A DNA stretch of 64,000 nt from Lepus europaeus (GCF_033115175.1 NC_084850.1:1232024-1296023); one strand, 5' to 3'; shown: positions 48,830-61,352, counted from the first letter of the stretch. Program-made: numbers and translations. The notes: generated by a model from the sequence alone, not told the origin.

Positions 48830-49920
48830 GTGAGTGACAACAGCTCTGCGTCTGGGGCCCCTGGGATGTGACTGCTCATTTCCTTTTCCCTGATTTTCCT
48901 GAGCGAGTGACAAGCCAGAGTATGCAAAAGTGGGCTGGCAGGGACTTAATATAGATGAGTGGCCTGAGGAGCCAAGACAAGGCAAATGGTTGGTAGCCCA
49001 GGCCCAGCCCGGAGAAGACAGACACTGGCAGAGCCGACGGCCCAGAGAGCAGTGCTCAGAGACAGGCTGAGCACAATCCTTGCACACTAGGTCAGGCCAC
49101 TGGAAGGAAGGAGAGGCAGCGAAGAGCAAGAGCCAGGGGTTTCTTCACCAGCAGTGAGGCCCTCGAAGGCCACACCCACTGAAGAATTCAGCAGGTGAAC
49201 GCCAGACACTTCTCTTACATATCCAACAAGATGAAAAGCTGAACAGAACAGCTGGAAAAACAAGCTCCAAAGAAAAGCTCTCCAATGCCAAGGTACTAAA
49301 GAAAAGGTATGAACGATATGTACAAGTTACCTTTTCCTTCCAAATTGTCAGATGTGCAAAATAATTTCAGATCCTACCACAGACATCTATGCCTCATGGG
49401 CCTCCCACTTCACACAGCTCCTGTTCTGATGGCAACTCAATTCAATTCAAGTCATAATTGAATGAAAAGAAAGCATTTTTGCACTAAACATTTTGCACAA
49501 AAACCCAGACACTCCAGAATGTCTTTTATATAAAATTAAAGATGTTATGTTAAAAGGGATGGGAAGAAACAGACTTAATATCCTGTCATAAACAAGTGGA
49601 AAACTGGAGAAAATATAAGTGAGACAATAGTTCTCAGACACTGGACAGCAGAAAGCAAAAGATAATCATCCTGGAGAGAATACGAATAAATGGGGTGAGC
49701 CTTATCATCACCCTGGAGGCAATTTCCAGATAGAGCCCATAGGGAGGGAGGAACCAAATGGAGCTCAGTGGCTTCATCAAGTTGAGGAGATGCAGACCAG
49801 CATTCAGGGTGATGCTATGCAGAAAAAAGGAGCTTCAGTATGAGTCTGCTTGAGTGTTTCCCAAGTACTAAGCGCTGCACGTACCAGTGGAAACCCCAAA
49901 AGTCTGAGGAAGAATGAACA
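48830..49920. other. Intronic sequence, partly L1M-like
   Basis: 48,830-49,300 is unassigned. 49,430-49,720 looks like plus-strand L1M/HAL1-type AT-rich sequence (gcacaaaaacccagacactcc, ggaagaaacagacttaat). Confidence 0.4.
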
Positions 49921-49924
49921 GGAG

Positions 49925-50192
49925 GGGCTGGCACTGGGGCACACTGGGTCAAGCTGCCATCTGCAATGCTGGCATCTTCTTTTGGAGCGCCAGTTTGAGT
50001 TCCAGTTGTTTTGTTTTCAATTCAGCTCCCTGCTAATGCACTTGGGAAAGCAGCGGAAGATGGCCCAAGTGCTTGGGATCCTAATCCTGCACTCATGTGG
50101 AAGACCCAGATGGAGTTACAAGCTCCTAGTTACAGCCTGGCACAGCTCCGGCCATTGTAGACATTTGGGGAGTGACTCAGTGGAGAGAAAAT

Positions 50193-50242
<50 letters not shown>

Positions 50243-50290
50243 CTTTTGTCCTCTGTCTCTTGTCACTATATTTTTAAAGTACTTGAATAA
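49925..50290 (+). repeat. CSINE with long CT tract
   Basis: Forward CSINE (ggggctggcactggggcac) with an uninterrupted (CT)n run at about 50,197-50,240. Confidence 0.9.
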
Positions 50291-50301
50291 AAAGATCTTT
50301 A

Positions 50302-50642
50302 GGGACTGGTGCTGTGGCACAGCGGGTAAAGCAGCAGCCTGCAGTGCCGGCATCCTATACAGGCACTGTCCCGGTTCTAGTCCCGCCTACTCCTCTTCTG
50401 ATCCAGCTCTCTGCTATGGCCTGGGAAAGCATTGGAAGATGGCCCAAGTGCTTGGGCCCCTGAACCTGTGTAGGAGACCTGGAAGAAGCTCTTGGCTTTG
50501 GATCAGTGCAGCTCTGGCTTTTGTGGCCATCTGGGGAGTAGACCAGTGGATGGAAGATCTCTCTCTCTCTTTCTGCCTCTCCTCTCTCTGTGTAAACACT
50601 GACTTTCAAGTAAATAAATAATTTTTTTTAAAAAAGATCTTT
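50302..50642 (+). repeat. CSINE
   Basis: Forward CSINE immediately after the previous one (agggactggtgctgtggc). Tail aagtaaataaataattttt. Confidence 0.92.
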
Positions 50643-50649
50643 AAAAAAA

Positions 50650-51135
50650 TAAAATGGGCAGATAGCTGCAAGGTAAACAATTTCTAGGATACACAAAAAG
50701 TAGACAGATGTTCAAGGTCCTCTGTGATAACCTGGGACACTCAGAACCCAGAGAGGCCACACCTTACTCCAGAGAGAAAAACAGCTTTACAAAGCAAACA
50801 GTACGTCAGTGACCTGTAGATAATAGGAAGTGGTCCGACATCCACGTAACTCAAACCTGAGAATGTGAGAAGGGTTAGAAGTATCAAAAATGTGGCTAAG
50901 AAATAATAGCTGGACAAATTTCCAAAATTGAGCAGAGCTGTAAACTCGAAGATCCAAGAAGCTAAACCACCTCCTAGTAAGACTTAAAAAGATGTCACAG
51001 TCTGGTTGCTGAAAACTAGTGATAAAGAAAAAAAGCCTCAGACTAGCCAAGAAAAGATGCTGCATGGAGAGGAACAAAAATCAGAACAGCTACTGATTTT
51101 TTATCAGAAAGCAATAAATGACTTTTACAATATTT
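50650..51135 (+). mobile_element. L1M/HAL1-like ORF1 region
   Basis: ggttgctgaaaactag, gataaagaaaaaaagcc and gaggaacaaaaatcagaac follow the old L1 ORF1 3' sequence on the plus strand. Confidence 0.65.
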
Positions 51136-51137
51136 TA

Positions 51138-51174
51138 CAATATTTATTTATTTGAAAGGCAGCAAGAGTGGGTT

Positions 51175-51228
<54 letters not shown>

Positions 51229-51492
51229 AGAGCGCTTCCACCCAGTGGTTCACTCCCCAAATGGCCACAATGGCCAGAGCTGGGCTGATCCAAAGCCAGG
51301 AGCCAGGAGCTTCTTCTGGGTCTCCCATGTGGGTACAGGGGCCCAAGGACTTGGGTCATCCTCCACTGCTTTCCCAGGCCATAGCAGACAGCTGGATCAG
51401 AAGTGGAGCAGCTAGGACTAAAACCAACACCCATATGGGATGCCAGTGCTGCAGGTGGCAGCTTCATCTGCTATACCACAGCACTGGCTCCT
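51138..51492 (-). repeat. CSINE with (GA)n expansion
   Basis: Reverse CSINE splitting the L1M. GA run at about 51,177-51,225, head cacagcactggctcc. Confidence 0.92.
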
Positions 51493-51862
51493 AAATGGCA
51501 TTTTTAAAAAGAAAAACAGATCAACCTAGAATTCCATATTTAGAGAAAATATCCTTCAAAAATGAAGGCAAAGTAAAAACTTTTAAGACAAAAGTTGAGA
51601 GAATTTGTCACTAGCAGCTCTGTACTATAAGAACGACTAAAGCAGGTTTTTCAGGTGGAAGGAAGATGATGCCATAGGGGAACCTGGATGTGCACAAAGG
51701 CATGGGGAATATATAAATATGAGGGAAAATAGAAAACTTTTGCCTTCCTCGTTTTTAAATATTTAAAAAAAGAAGCAGAAATAACAAGATAGAGTGGAGT
51801 TTAAAACACATGTGAAAGTGAGACATGATTACATGTTTCCGCAATCCCTTCAAGACGCAGAT
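51493..51862 (+). mobile_element. L1M continuation
   Basis: Resumes after the SINE with gagaaaatatccttcaaaaa, gaatttgtcactagcagctc and aacctggatgtgcacaaagg, same element and orientation as 50,650-51,135. Confidence 0.75.
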
Positions 51863-51866
51863 ACAG

Positions 51867-52190
51867 GGGCCAGCGTGGTGACACAGTGGGTTAAGCCGCC
51901 GCCGCGACTTCCAGCATCCCGTATCCGAGTGCCGTTTCAAATCCTGGCTTCTCTGCTTCCAATTCAGAGCCCTGCTAATGTACCGGGGAAAGCAACGGAA
52001 GATGGTTCAAGTTATGTGGGTTCCTGCCACCCACATAGGAAACCTTGATGGAGTTCCTGGCTTCTGGCTTTGGCCTGGCCCAGCCCCCAGCTGTTCTGGC
52101 CATTTTTGGGAGTGAACCAGCAGATGGAAGATCTTTCCCTCCACCACTCTCTACCTTCTAAATAAATAATAAAATACACCTTTAAGGAAT
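51867..52190 (+). repeat. CSINE
   Basis: Forward CSINE (ggggccagcgtggtgacac), diverged, with tail aataaataataaaatacacc, in the L1M. Confidence 0.9.
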
Positions 52191-52540
52191 GTATTATATA
52201 TTTTTTTAAAAGACTGAGATACAGACTAATAAGCCAAATGTAATAGTAAATATAATCCAAAAGAAAGGTAAAGCAAAAAAGGTAAAAGGAACAGATGGAA
52301 CAAACAGAAATAACTAATAAAATGGGCAAACTGAAACCCAACCACACAGATATCTAACTGACACATGTAACCCAAAGGCAAGGATTATCAGACTGTATTT
52401 TTTTAAATGCTCAACTATATGTCGTGCTATGTATGAGAAACTTTAAATATAAACATACAGGTTAAAAGTAAAGGTATGGAAAATAGACTATAACCCACAG
52501 GAAGAGTAGAAGTAATTCTAGTACAAGACAAAGGTGGTGA
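52191..52540 (+). mobile_element. L1M continuation (inter-ORF/ORF2 start)
   Basis: tttaaatataaacatacagg, ttaaaagtaaaggtatgg and a ctagtacaagacaaagg block fit old L1 ORF2 endonuclease sequence. Confidence 0.6.
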
Positions 52541-53800
52541 TGGTGGGAGAGAATGATGAAGTTTGGCTCCGAGCTCAAAAGCCACTCCTGCAGAGGGCCA
52601 GAACTCAGAGCGGGTAAAAACGCCAGTCAGCTTGCAGCCAATGCAGGATGCTGCACTGCAGATTAAAAAAATGGGGAATCCTGTATGTCCTTCATGGGAG
52701 ATATTGGCAGCCCTAATGACTCTTGACTGAAAGCCCAAAGTGGGCAAGGGAAGGGGAGATGATGGCTAAGTACATATTTGCTTTTTAAGAGAAAAAAGGA
52801 GAAAATTGAGCATGCCTTGTGGCTAGAATAAGCACCCTGTGCACAACGTGGGACCACGCTGGGGGATGGTCAAGGTCTAGAAGGTCCTGCTTTCTGTTCC
52901 TGTAACACGCAAATTTTAGTAACCAAGCCAAATGATGCTACCAGCGAAGAACAACAATTTAAACAGATTTTGGAAGACTGGTTAATAAAGATGGTCAGTG
53001 TGCAAGAGGACAGGCTGAGGCCAAGGAGATAAAGGGTGTGGCCCTTGAGGTTGGGTCAGAGCACCAGCACTTCCTAGGATGCCCGCTCAGCCAGAGCAAG
53101 CACGGGAGGGGGGGGAGTGAGGGGGGAAGGGCTGGTGGGACTCTCTGGGCAGTCACCTAAGGCTAATGGGCAGAAAGCACAGAGGCAGGACCAAGGTGTT
53201 GCTGCTTCCTGGACTCCTCCCCCAGAGTCTCTACACTGTAGATAGCTGTGGGCTGAGGGCATCATTTGGTCAAAAAGTCTACCCAAGCCCTTATCCCATC
53301 TTTAACAGGTTGCCTGCATGTGGGTCAATTCCACTGTTACTGGGCCCGAAGAATACATCTGGTGCCTACTTTGACTCTCACGTCCAATACAAAGCGACCT
53401 GCTCAAGAATCACGTACACAGTTCACTTCCGGTTGGCGTTGATGTCTGGCTGCCCAGGGGAACAGAGAGAGGCACACTGTGTATTCGCCCTCTGAGAAGG
53501 TCACCTGTGACAGGCCTCTTCTCAGCTGTCCTCTGGCCAGTGACCTAAGACCTTCACAACCCCCACCGGCAAGGCCTTGGCCCAATTGTACATTCTGTGC
53601 CTCACCTCTTTGTCTCTCCAGCCAGAAACAATGGCTTTCATTCAGTTCTAGACAGGCCAAGGCGGTGGCCCTTGCGGCCTGTGTACCTGCCAAGAATACC
53701 ATACCTGTGGCTTATCACAGGCAACGCCTTCTAAGAATTTAGGCCTCAAGTCAAACGTCACCTCTTCAAAACATCCTCACTCCCCAAGCCCATCACACTT
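52541..53800. other. Unassigned sequence up to the assembly gap
   Basis: GC-moderate. 53,740-53,795 (gtcaaacgtcacctcttc) resembles an L2 3' part. No exon can be supported. Confidence 0.35.
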
Positions 53801-54000
53801 NNNNNNNNNNNNNNNNNNNNNNNNNNNNNNNNNNNNNNNNNNNNNNNNNNNNNNNNNNNNNNNNNNNNNNNNNNNNNNNNNNNNNNNNNNNNNNNNNNNN
53901 NNNNNNNNNNNNNNNNNNNNNNNNNNNNNNNNNNNNNNNNNNNNNNNNNNNNNNNNNNNNNNNNNNNNNNNNNNNNNNNNNNNNNNNNNNNNNNNNNNNN
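53801..54000. other. Assembly gap, 200 N
   Basis: Exactly 200 N, so a placeholder size rather than a measured one. The true missing length is unknown. Confidence 0.99.
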
Positions 54001-54760
54001 TCCTGAATTGTTCTGTTTAATTGAGTGAAGCCTGAAGAAGTGTTTTTATTTAATTGGCATGATTAATTGTTCAATCCAGGAGCCACAACCCTCAAATAAA
54101 TTGTTATTATCCTTTGCCAGGTAGCAACAGGAGTGGTTCTTCCTGTACTAGCTGACCTGGGGCATTTAGCTTGAGAGCACCCACAATAACAGACACGCAG
54201 AGACAATTTAGAAGGTGCTCATAAAAATGGGAGGAAGAAAGCAATTCCTGCTTTCACAAAGTGAAGCTCAACTGTGTACGACTAACCAAGTGTATCAGTA
54301 AAAGAGCTTCAGGAGAAGCAAAGGGGTGTCATCAAAATGTAATAGAAGTTAATGCCCACTGCAGTTCAAAATAAAATTATCATCGGGTGATGGAGACAAC
54401 CAGAGCATTTAAAATCAATCACATTGCACAACTGTTCCACTTTAAAGTGGTGAAGCTAAACCGGAAAAGAAGCTGGATGCTGGGACAAAATGGACAAATG
54501 CAGGTGTCCACTTGCCTTCCAAAGTGGATATTGGAGCATCAAGGTCAAAGCAATTCCAGACAGAACATGAAAACAATTGTAGAGCACCTGACGGACGCAG
54601 AGGGTAATGCTGCCCTTGAACTGAGACACTTTCACTCATGACAGAAAAGCACGCTGTAAATCTTGAAAAAAGAAGCTGGAAGAAATACTATGGGACGGAC
54701 AAATCTCAGACCCTTAATGGTAAGCATGTTACCCTGCTTCTTGCAATGGGACCTGGAGAC
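54001..54760. other. Unassigned AT-rich sequence after the gap
   Basis: An 84-codon plus frame (54,387-54,641) has no recognised homologue. No SINE or clear L1. Confidence 0.35.
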
Positions 54761-54895
54761 AACGTGTGAAAGACTATAAACTCCCAGAGAACAAAGGCCT
54801 TGTCAAGGTCAACTGTGCGTTCCGAACAGCAGGTGATCTAGCTAAGCACCGTGTATGTTGCAGCTATTTGACAAACATCTGCTGCTGGAATACGT
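54761..54895 (+). repeat. Possible L2/MIR-type remnant
   Basis: gactataaactcccagagaac and aaggccttgtcaagg follow the usual L2 3' order loosely. Confidence 0.4.
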
Positions 54896-56470
54896 GGCAA
54901 ACAGTGATGTCAACATTAACCTACTGCCTGACGATTTGGAAAAGTATGCTTCTGAAACACCATAGCTCATGTGAATGAATAAATCCTCCTGCTCCGTGCT
55001 TTAGACTACAATGTAAGGTTTAGCCAGCTTATTTAAATCAGAAACACTTAGAACCCAACATAATCAATTCATTTTACCTGAACAAACAGAAATCAAGAGT
55101 GGAATTCAACAGCAACAAAAACCAACATGCTGACTGATTAGGTGTCTTGTGGTGGCCTTTGAGTGCAGGACCCCTGAGGATGTCTGGCTCTAGTAAAAAT
55201 GGTTCTGAGTGTAATAGATCAGGCTTCACCTGACCCCACCGTACAAACAGCCAAGCAACTTCCCCTGGTAGGTGCCATTGTTTCCCGGGTGGTGGAGGAA
55301 GGGGAAAGGCCAGTAAGGCCACGCAAACACTCATCTAGCTTCCAGAAGCTTCAAAGGGTGTCCAGAGAAACATCTGGACTCCTACAAGCATCTCAATAAG
55401 GTCCTGTTGCTGAATACCCCAGCCTCGAAGCATGAGCTTATCCGGAAAACAACAGGTGGCTTGTGCGCCAGAGCAAATATGGCTATCTTGTCTCCCCTGC
55501 TCTGCGGGAGAGAAAGTGCCTCTGGATACAGACAGCTCAGCAACACTTGTGTACATGGAACTGCTAAGTGCTTCTGCAACCGCAGCAGCGATACCTCTCG
55601 CCCTCTTGTACCGCACCTGTGGGGCCTTCTAACAGCACGGTCAGCTTTAAGGCCAACAGACATGGTCTGTAAATACTCAGACTTACCAAAAGAGACACAG
55701 AGGGATGACTCATTGTGCTTCAGAGCAAGTCTGGAGCAATCTGTCCGTCAGGGAAGGTCCCACCTGTTGGATTGAAATAATTCGTGTGAACAGAAGCAAA
55801 CTCATGCACACCTTCCTGGAGCCTGCGCTCACTGCAGAAGACTGAAGACACTCCGCTGACAACCCCGACTTCACAGCCAGGCCAGAGCCCACCCACAACT
55901 GCGGAGCTGAGCCCCTGGGCCACAGTGGAAACTTGCCTCTATGTCCCCTCACCCTGTCAGGCCCTGGGCAGCAGTGCAGGCCCCCCTTGGGCCAACCCTG
56001 TATGGTGCAAGCAGGCTGACACGCGAAGTAACAGAATCCTAAAGGGCCAAAAGACAGGGTGTCCTCACCATGGAAAGTCTGTTTCTCTGGGATATTTGTG
56101 TCTGTGTGTGTCTTTTTCTGCATGCGTGGGCGGGAAGGCATCTGTTCCTCTCCTCACTCTGCCTGGCAACCTGTCTCTCTCTGTTTAGGTTTCCATCTTC
56201 TTTCCCTTCTATAAAAAGCCAGAAGGTAGACCAGAAGGGGATTCTGTAGTGTTTGTTGTACTTCACTGAAGAAAGGTTTATGTTCCCATTTCCACAAGAA
56301 GATGCACAGCATCTTACTAAAAATCAAAATAAATTGTTAAGTATAGCTTTGTTTAGGTTACTCTGCCTGGATAGAAACAGCACATAATCGAGATGTGGGG
56401 TGGGATGCTACACACACCCCAAGGAGCCCAGGCAGGTTACAGAAAGGGCTGGACCACTGGCATAGAAATC
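54896..56470. other. Unassigned sequence
   Basis: No gene recognised. Frames of up to 143 codons on both strands lack domains. Confidence 0.35.
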
Positions 56471-56474
56471 TCAT

Positions 56475-56605
56475 TTGGAGTTCACTAGCAACTCAAGTGG
56501 CAGAGTAACAGGTCTGATTGGACCCGGGAATCTGCATTCCTCTGCAAGCACTCCAGCAGATTCTGATGCAGAGCTACACTTCCTTAACACCAGGCCCGGA
56601 GGCTC
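56475..56605 (+). mobile_element. MER5-like DNA transposon remnant (hAT-Charlie)
   Basis: gggaatctgcattcctctgc and ccagcagattctgatgcagag match the MER5 3' half well enough to name the class. Confidence 0.6.
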
Positions 56606-57043
56606 GCTCATCTCGAGCCCGCCTCAGACACAATTCCTGCCCGCCTGCCCTGAGCCTCCCACAGTGGGAACCCACTCTTCTCTGGTCTGTGCTGATGCTC
56701 AGACTTCTGGGAAGAGAACTCAGGGGTCCCTCACAGACCCAAGCCTGGAAATCAGGGATCAACAGGGTTCTAAATATACACGCAGTCACAGTTTTGCAGA
56801 AGGCACTGAACTGTGCCAGACAGCGGGCAAGTTGTTTCTAAGTAGAGGCCCAGAGTGGGCTGGGGGAGGGCTGAGACAGCAATGCCATCTGAAAATGCCG
56901 GGGCAAAATGCCGGGGCTGAGCTTGAAAAGAAAAGGTTTCACTGACCAAGGAGACGGAGGGGCTGCTGGCCTGGCCAGCCAAGGCTGGCTGGAGGGTGTC
57001 AGTTGGAACAGGGTGGGACCTCCAGGAAGAGAGCCAGCAATTG

Positions 57044-57142
57044 GAGGGGGGTGTGTGTGTGTCTGAAAGGGACCATGGTTTTGGGCAGCAGGCGACTGGT
57101 GTGTGTGTGTGTGGTGTGCGGTGTGTGTGTGTGTGTGTGTGG
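57044..57142 (+). repeat. Interrupted (GT)n microsatellite
   Basis: Three GT blocks (57,049-57,062; 57,098-57,113; 57,120-57,141) separated by unique bases. Confidence 0.9.
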
Positions 57143-57599
57143 AAAAAGACATGTAATTAATCACCCTAAATATAGACCGGAGAAGCCAGCAAAGAAGTTG
57201 GGGGGTATAGTATAACGGGAGAGGTGGCCCCCCAGGAGGGTGAGAGAAAAAAGCACTGTTCAGAGGGCCTTCAGCTCTTTCCGCCCAGCAAGCATTGCCC
57301 CTTCCCTCTACCCCATCCCCCCTGCTCTTGCGCTCTAGGTTCCCATGCCCCCAGCCAAGATGAGGCTGGACCCCCCATCCAGATGGAAAGGAGGGGCTTC
57401 CTCAGCAGGAACCGTCCCCAGCCCATCCACCCAGCTCCTTGGACTGCGAAAAGTCTTAACCACCGCCCCCTCCCCCAGAGCTCCCTTTCCCCGTTGGCCT
57501 CCATGGCTCTTGGGCCGTGCAGGAGGAGGGTGGTTCTCTCTTTCTGATCGTGACCGGTTCCCATCCCCTAGCATCCCCGAAAGAAAAGCTTAGCCTCGG

Positions 57600-58220
57600 A
57601 ACATCCGCGATTCCCGCCCTTGACCGCCGACCCCCACCCGCCGCAGGAAGGCCTTTTGGGCCTTGACGTACCCGCCATCCAGACCCCGTCCCCCCTCTCT
57701 GGCCAGCCTCAGGCCAAGCAGCCCCCTACCAGCTGAGACGCCCCGCACCACCGCACATTCTCGCGCGTCCACCCTGCACATCCTTCCTGCGGCCCCGCAC
57801 ACCTCAGGCCCGCACATCCTTCCGCTGCTGCACGATCACCTCCGCCCAGCACACTCTCGCGTCCCTGGCACATCCTCCGCAGCCCGCTAGCTCACCCAGG
57901 CCTGCGGGCGGCCCACGCGCGATGCTCGGCGGAGCTGCGCTAACGCGGCCCAGCCAGGCCGGCGTGGCAGGAAGCGCCACGGAGCAAGACCGTGCGGGGC
58001 CCGAACCCAGGAGCCCGGCAGCGCACGTTTCCCGGAGCCGCGGGCGCCGCCTGGGTACAGAAGGAGCGAGGCCCCGCCCCGCCCTCGGCCCCGCCCTGTC
58101 CGTCGACCTCGATTGGCCCGGAGAGGGGGGCGGGGAGGAGAAGGGGCGGAGTTGGGGGTGTGGTTGGGTGGAGGGGCCGGAGAGGCGGGTCTGGCGAGAC
58201 CGTGGGGGGAGCGGCCTTTC
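57600..58220. promoter_or_regulatory. ZNF275: CpG island, probable ZNF275 promoter
   Basis: Very GC- and CpG-rich, with several Sp1-type boxes (ccccgccccgccc near 58,073; gggggcggggagg near 58,126; aggggcggagtt near 58,142). On the minus strand a first-exon donor (cctgg|gtgagc, exon end 57,896) is available, and no ATG lies in the about 150 bases before it, so that exon would be non-coding. It is the only CpG island upstream of ZNF275 in the window. Long GC-driven frames here on both strands are not considered genes. Confidence 0.65.
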
Positions 58221-58865
58221 CTGGATAGAGGGCTAAAGAGTGGGATGAATGCAGGAAGGAATGAAAGAGGGAATGAGCGAACAAACTGAGCAGCAGACGA
58301 AGAAGGAAAGGGAACGAAGACATGGAAAGGCCCCCTTCTCCTGGGTACTTTTAGGGTGGGGTGTGTGCAGGATCAAGAGTGCAGCCCTGGGCAAAAACAG
58401 CTCTCATCCCTGACCTCAGAGGCCACATGTTTGATGCCTTATCGCTCTCGTCAGTGTCTGTTAATGTGTGGGTTTGTGGTGGAGTGAGCACACAATCAAC
58501 AACATATCAGCAATAACGATTTAAACTAACTTCTTCCACATTCTTGTAACAATTTTGTCCATTGGATGACATTTTTCTTATTTTTTTGTCAAGATTTTAC
58601 CAAGAAAAGTTAGCGACATTGAAAAATACAAACAATTGTGCTCATGTACCAATGACTAATTATTCTACAATTAGCATTACACTCTTTGTGCTTGATTGTC
58701 TTTATTTTAGTGATGCATTTCAAAGTGAGTTGCAGACGTCAATATGCCTCAGCCCTTTCAGCATGCATAGCAGTATCTAGAGATCATACTTGTTCACTGT
58801 TTTCAGAAGTACATTTTACACGGAGTGAAATGCACAAATCTTAAGGGTCCTGTTTGGTGAATTTT
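58221..58865. other. Upstream sequence, AT-rich beyond the island
   Basis: 58,220-58,330 is purine-rich; 58,500-58,860 is AT-rich and L1M-like. No gene seen. Confidence 0.35.
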
Positions 58866-59163
58866 TAGAGATGCAGAGCACTGTGCAAGTCTCAGCCATT
58901 CTGCTTCCAATCAAGCTCCTTGCTAATAATGCACCTGCGAAGACAGCACTTGATGGTCCAAGTGCTTGGGCCATGGCCACCCACGTGGGAGACCCAGATG
59001 GCATTCCTGGCTCCTGTCTCTGGCCTGGCTCAGCCTGTGTGTTTCTGCCATTTGGGTGCTAAACCAGCGGATGCAAGCCACCCCACCCCCCAGACACACG
59101 GCCTGTCTCTTCTCTTTGTCACTCTGCCTTTCAAATAGATACACAAATTAGTCTTTAAAAAAG
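58866..59163 (+). repeat. CSINE, head degraded
   Basis: Forward CSINE body (ctgcttccaatcaagctcc, acccacgtgggagaccc) with tail caaatagatacacaaatt. The first about 60 bases are missing or diverged. Confidence 0.85.
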
Positions 59164-59164
59164 A

Positions 59165-60330
59165 TATAGAAAATTATCAACACCCTAGAAATGTCCCACG
59201 TGCCCCTTTTCAGTCTCCATCAGAAGCCCACAGAGGACATAGCCATTGTTCTAATTTTTCCCAGCATAGATTACTTCTGCAGATTTGAGTATTCACTATT
59301 TCATTCGAACAGAATCATATAGTGAGGAGCATTTAGTGTCTGAAGTCTTTCATTCAGTGTGGTGTTTTGAGGTTCATTGTTGTAGTTGGATGTGTTTGTG
59401 CTCCTTTCCTTGATTGCTGAGTTGTATTCATTCTACTGTGTAGGGACATGTGAGAGTTGGTTTATTATTTGTCAGTATATCATTTGGGCGGTTTCCAATT
59501 TGGATTATTATAAATAAGCTACAATGAATATTCTGTACATGCCTTCGTGTGAGCATATGCTGTCATTTTCTTGGGCAAATACCTAGGAGGGATATTGCCA
59601 CAGCATAGTTTTATTGTGTATAAGAAACTGCCAGAATGCTTTTCAAGTGGTCATGCCATTTGCATTCCACCAGAAATATATGTGAGTTTCTTTTCTTTCC
59701 CATCCTCATCAATGTTTGGGGTTGTCATACTTTATTTTTAGCCATTCAAGTGGGTGTGAAGTGATATCTCATTGTGATGTCAGTAATCATGTCCCTGATG
59801 ACTATTGCATTCAGTGTTTTTATGTGAGGAATTGGTCATTTTTGCTTCTGCGTTTGTTCAAACAGATTAGCCAATTTTACGCACTTGTTTACCATTTTAT
59901 TATTTACCTGTGGGTGTACTTTATGTTACATAAAAACACGCCCACATCTATTGCGATATCTTCAACATAAACTGCACATATTTAAACTGTATAATTCTTT
60001 TTTTTGTTTTGTCTTTTATTCTTTTTTTTGTTATTTTTCTTTTATTATTTTTACTTTTTTAGATTGTATAATTTCATAAATTTGACATAAAATGTACACA
60101 ACTCTGAAACCATCACCACAATCAAGGCAGTACACATATCCACTAGGCTCAAAGTTTCCTCATGCAATCTCTCTTCTCCTCCAATCTCAGGCACTCACTG
60201 ATCCGCTTTCTGTCACTATACTTTAGTTTGAATATTTCAGATTTTAATACATGTACTAATAATATTAGTCTTGCTTTGAGCTTGCTTCTTTCACTCAAGA
60301 AAATTACTTAGAGATATCTTATTCTCTTGG
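59165..60330 (-). mobile_element. Old L1M 3' region
   Basis: Reverse L1M: ttcattcagtgtggtgttttg, tgctgagttgtattcattc, ggtttccaatttggattatt, then the 3' UTR-type ctctgaaaccatcaccac. No intact coding. Confidence 0.75.
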
Positions 60331-60339
60331 TGCTGGTGT

Positions 60340-60690
60340 AACAAACTACCAGATTAGAGTGCAATGATTTGGATGTGTGCCCCCCAAAATTACAATGCTG
60401 TGAAATGGGACCAGGTAAGAGTAGAGCTTTGAAGAGACGATGAAGTGATGAAAGCTCCTGCCTGGTAAAAGCGTTTAGGCCGTTATAAAAGAGCCTTCCC
60501 AAAGCAGTGACCAGCTTGCCCGGCACCTCCCTAATTGTGAGGACACAGTGCTCCCACTCTGTAGAGGACACAGGAAGAAGGCTCTTATCAGACACAAATG
60601 CCAGCCCTTGATCTTGGACTTCCCAACCTTTAGAAGTCAGAGGAAGTGAATTTCCCAATCTTGATTGTTTGCAACAGCACACACTAAAGC
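60340..60690 (+). mobile_element. MLT1-type LTR (MaLR), diverged
   Basis: gatttggatgtgtgcccccc, ttataaaagagccttccc, gtgaggacacagtgctccc and ccttgatcttggacttccc occur in the right order for an MLT1 LTR. Confidence 0.75.
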
Positions 60691-61005
60691 ACTGGGTGAT
60701 TTACAAAGAACAGAACAGAAATGTATTGCTCACATAACCAGGACACCAGGAAGTCCAATTTCAAGGTGCCAGCAGATGCCGGGTGTGGTGAGGGTGGCTC
60801 TCCACTTCAAGATGGTGCCTCCTTCCTTGTCCTCAAGTGGCAGAAGAGACAAAGGGCAAAAAGGGGCCAGGAAGCCCTCCGAGGCATCTTTTACTAGGTC
60901 GTTATTCTCTTATGAATCGATCACTTCCCAAAGCCCTGCCTCTTCACATCATCACCTCAGGTTTAAGTTCCCACATAGGAGTTCTGGAGAGGTGCACACA
61001 TGGAA
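60691..61005 (-). mobile_element. MST/THE1-like LTR remnant, opposite orientation
   Basis: tgggtgatttacaaagaac, aatcgatcacttccc and a gttcccacataggag block look like a reverse MaLR LTR of the MST/THE1 group. Abuts the MLT1-like LTR. Confidence 0.5.
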
Positions 61006-61014
61006 ACCGCGGCA

Positions 61015-61205
61015 GAGATCCATCCACAGTGATGTGCCTATGAAGTTCATTCCTTTTTACCACTGGATAACACCCCATGATGCATGTGCTAAAGTGCATT
61101 TCTCCACTCATCCACTGATGGGCATTTGGGCTATTCCCAGTCTGAGGCTGCAACAATAAGTCTTCTATGCAAAATCATGTCCAAGTCTTTACATACGTGT
61201 ATCCT
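61015..61205 (-). mobile_element. L1M fragment
   Basis: accactggataacaccccatg, atgggcatttgggctattc, a ctgcaacaataagtc block: reverse L1M 3' part. Confidence 0.7.
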
Positions 61206-61239
61206 GCGTAAATACGGGGGAGTGGTATGACGGGAAAAT

Positions 61240-61352
61240 ATAGTAGAGGTCCCTCTCCCTCAACCCTCCCTCTCCCTCTCCCCTTCTCCCTCCTTCTCCC
61301 TCCCCCCTTCCCCCTCGCCCCTTCTCCCCACTCTCCCCCTCCCCCCTCCCTC
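61240..61352 (+). repeat. CCCTCT-type pyrimidine tract
   Basis: About 110 bases of C and T only apart from a few bases, just 5' of a CSINE. Confidence 0.9.

Larger units (their letters stand above)
48776..57895 (-). other. Predicted first intron of ZNF275
   Basis: Interval between the 5' coding exon and the CpG-island donor at 57,895. It contains CSINEs, L1M relics and the 200-N gap. Further 5' exons could exist here. Confidence 0.4.

Noticed and set aside
54387..54641. 84-codon plus-strand frame
   Set aside because: Looked briefly like a small protein or processed pseudogene, but I could not match it to any family and there is no poly(A) tail or flanking duplication.
57922..58323. Frames over the 58-kb CpG island on both strands
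   Set aside because: Same compositional cause. No domain, and they cross Sp1-type boxes.
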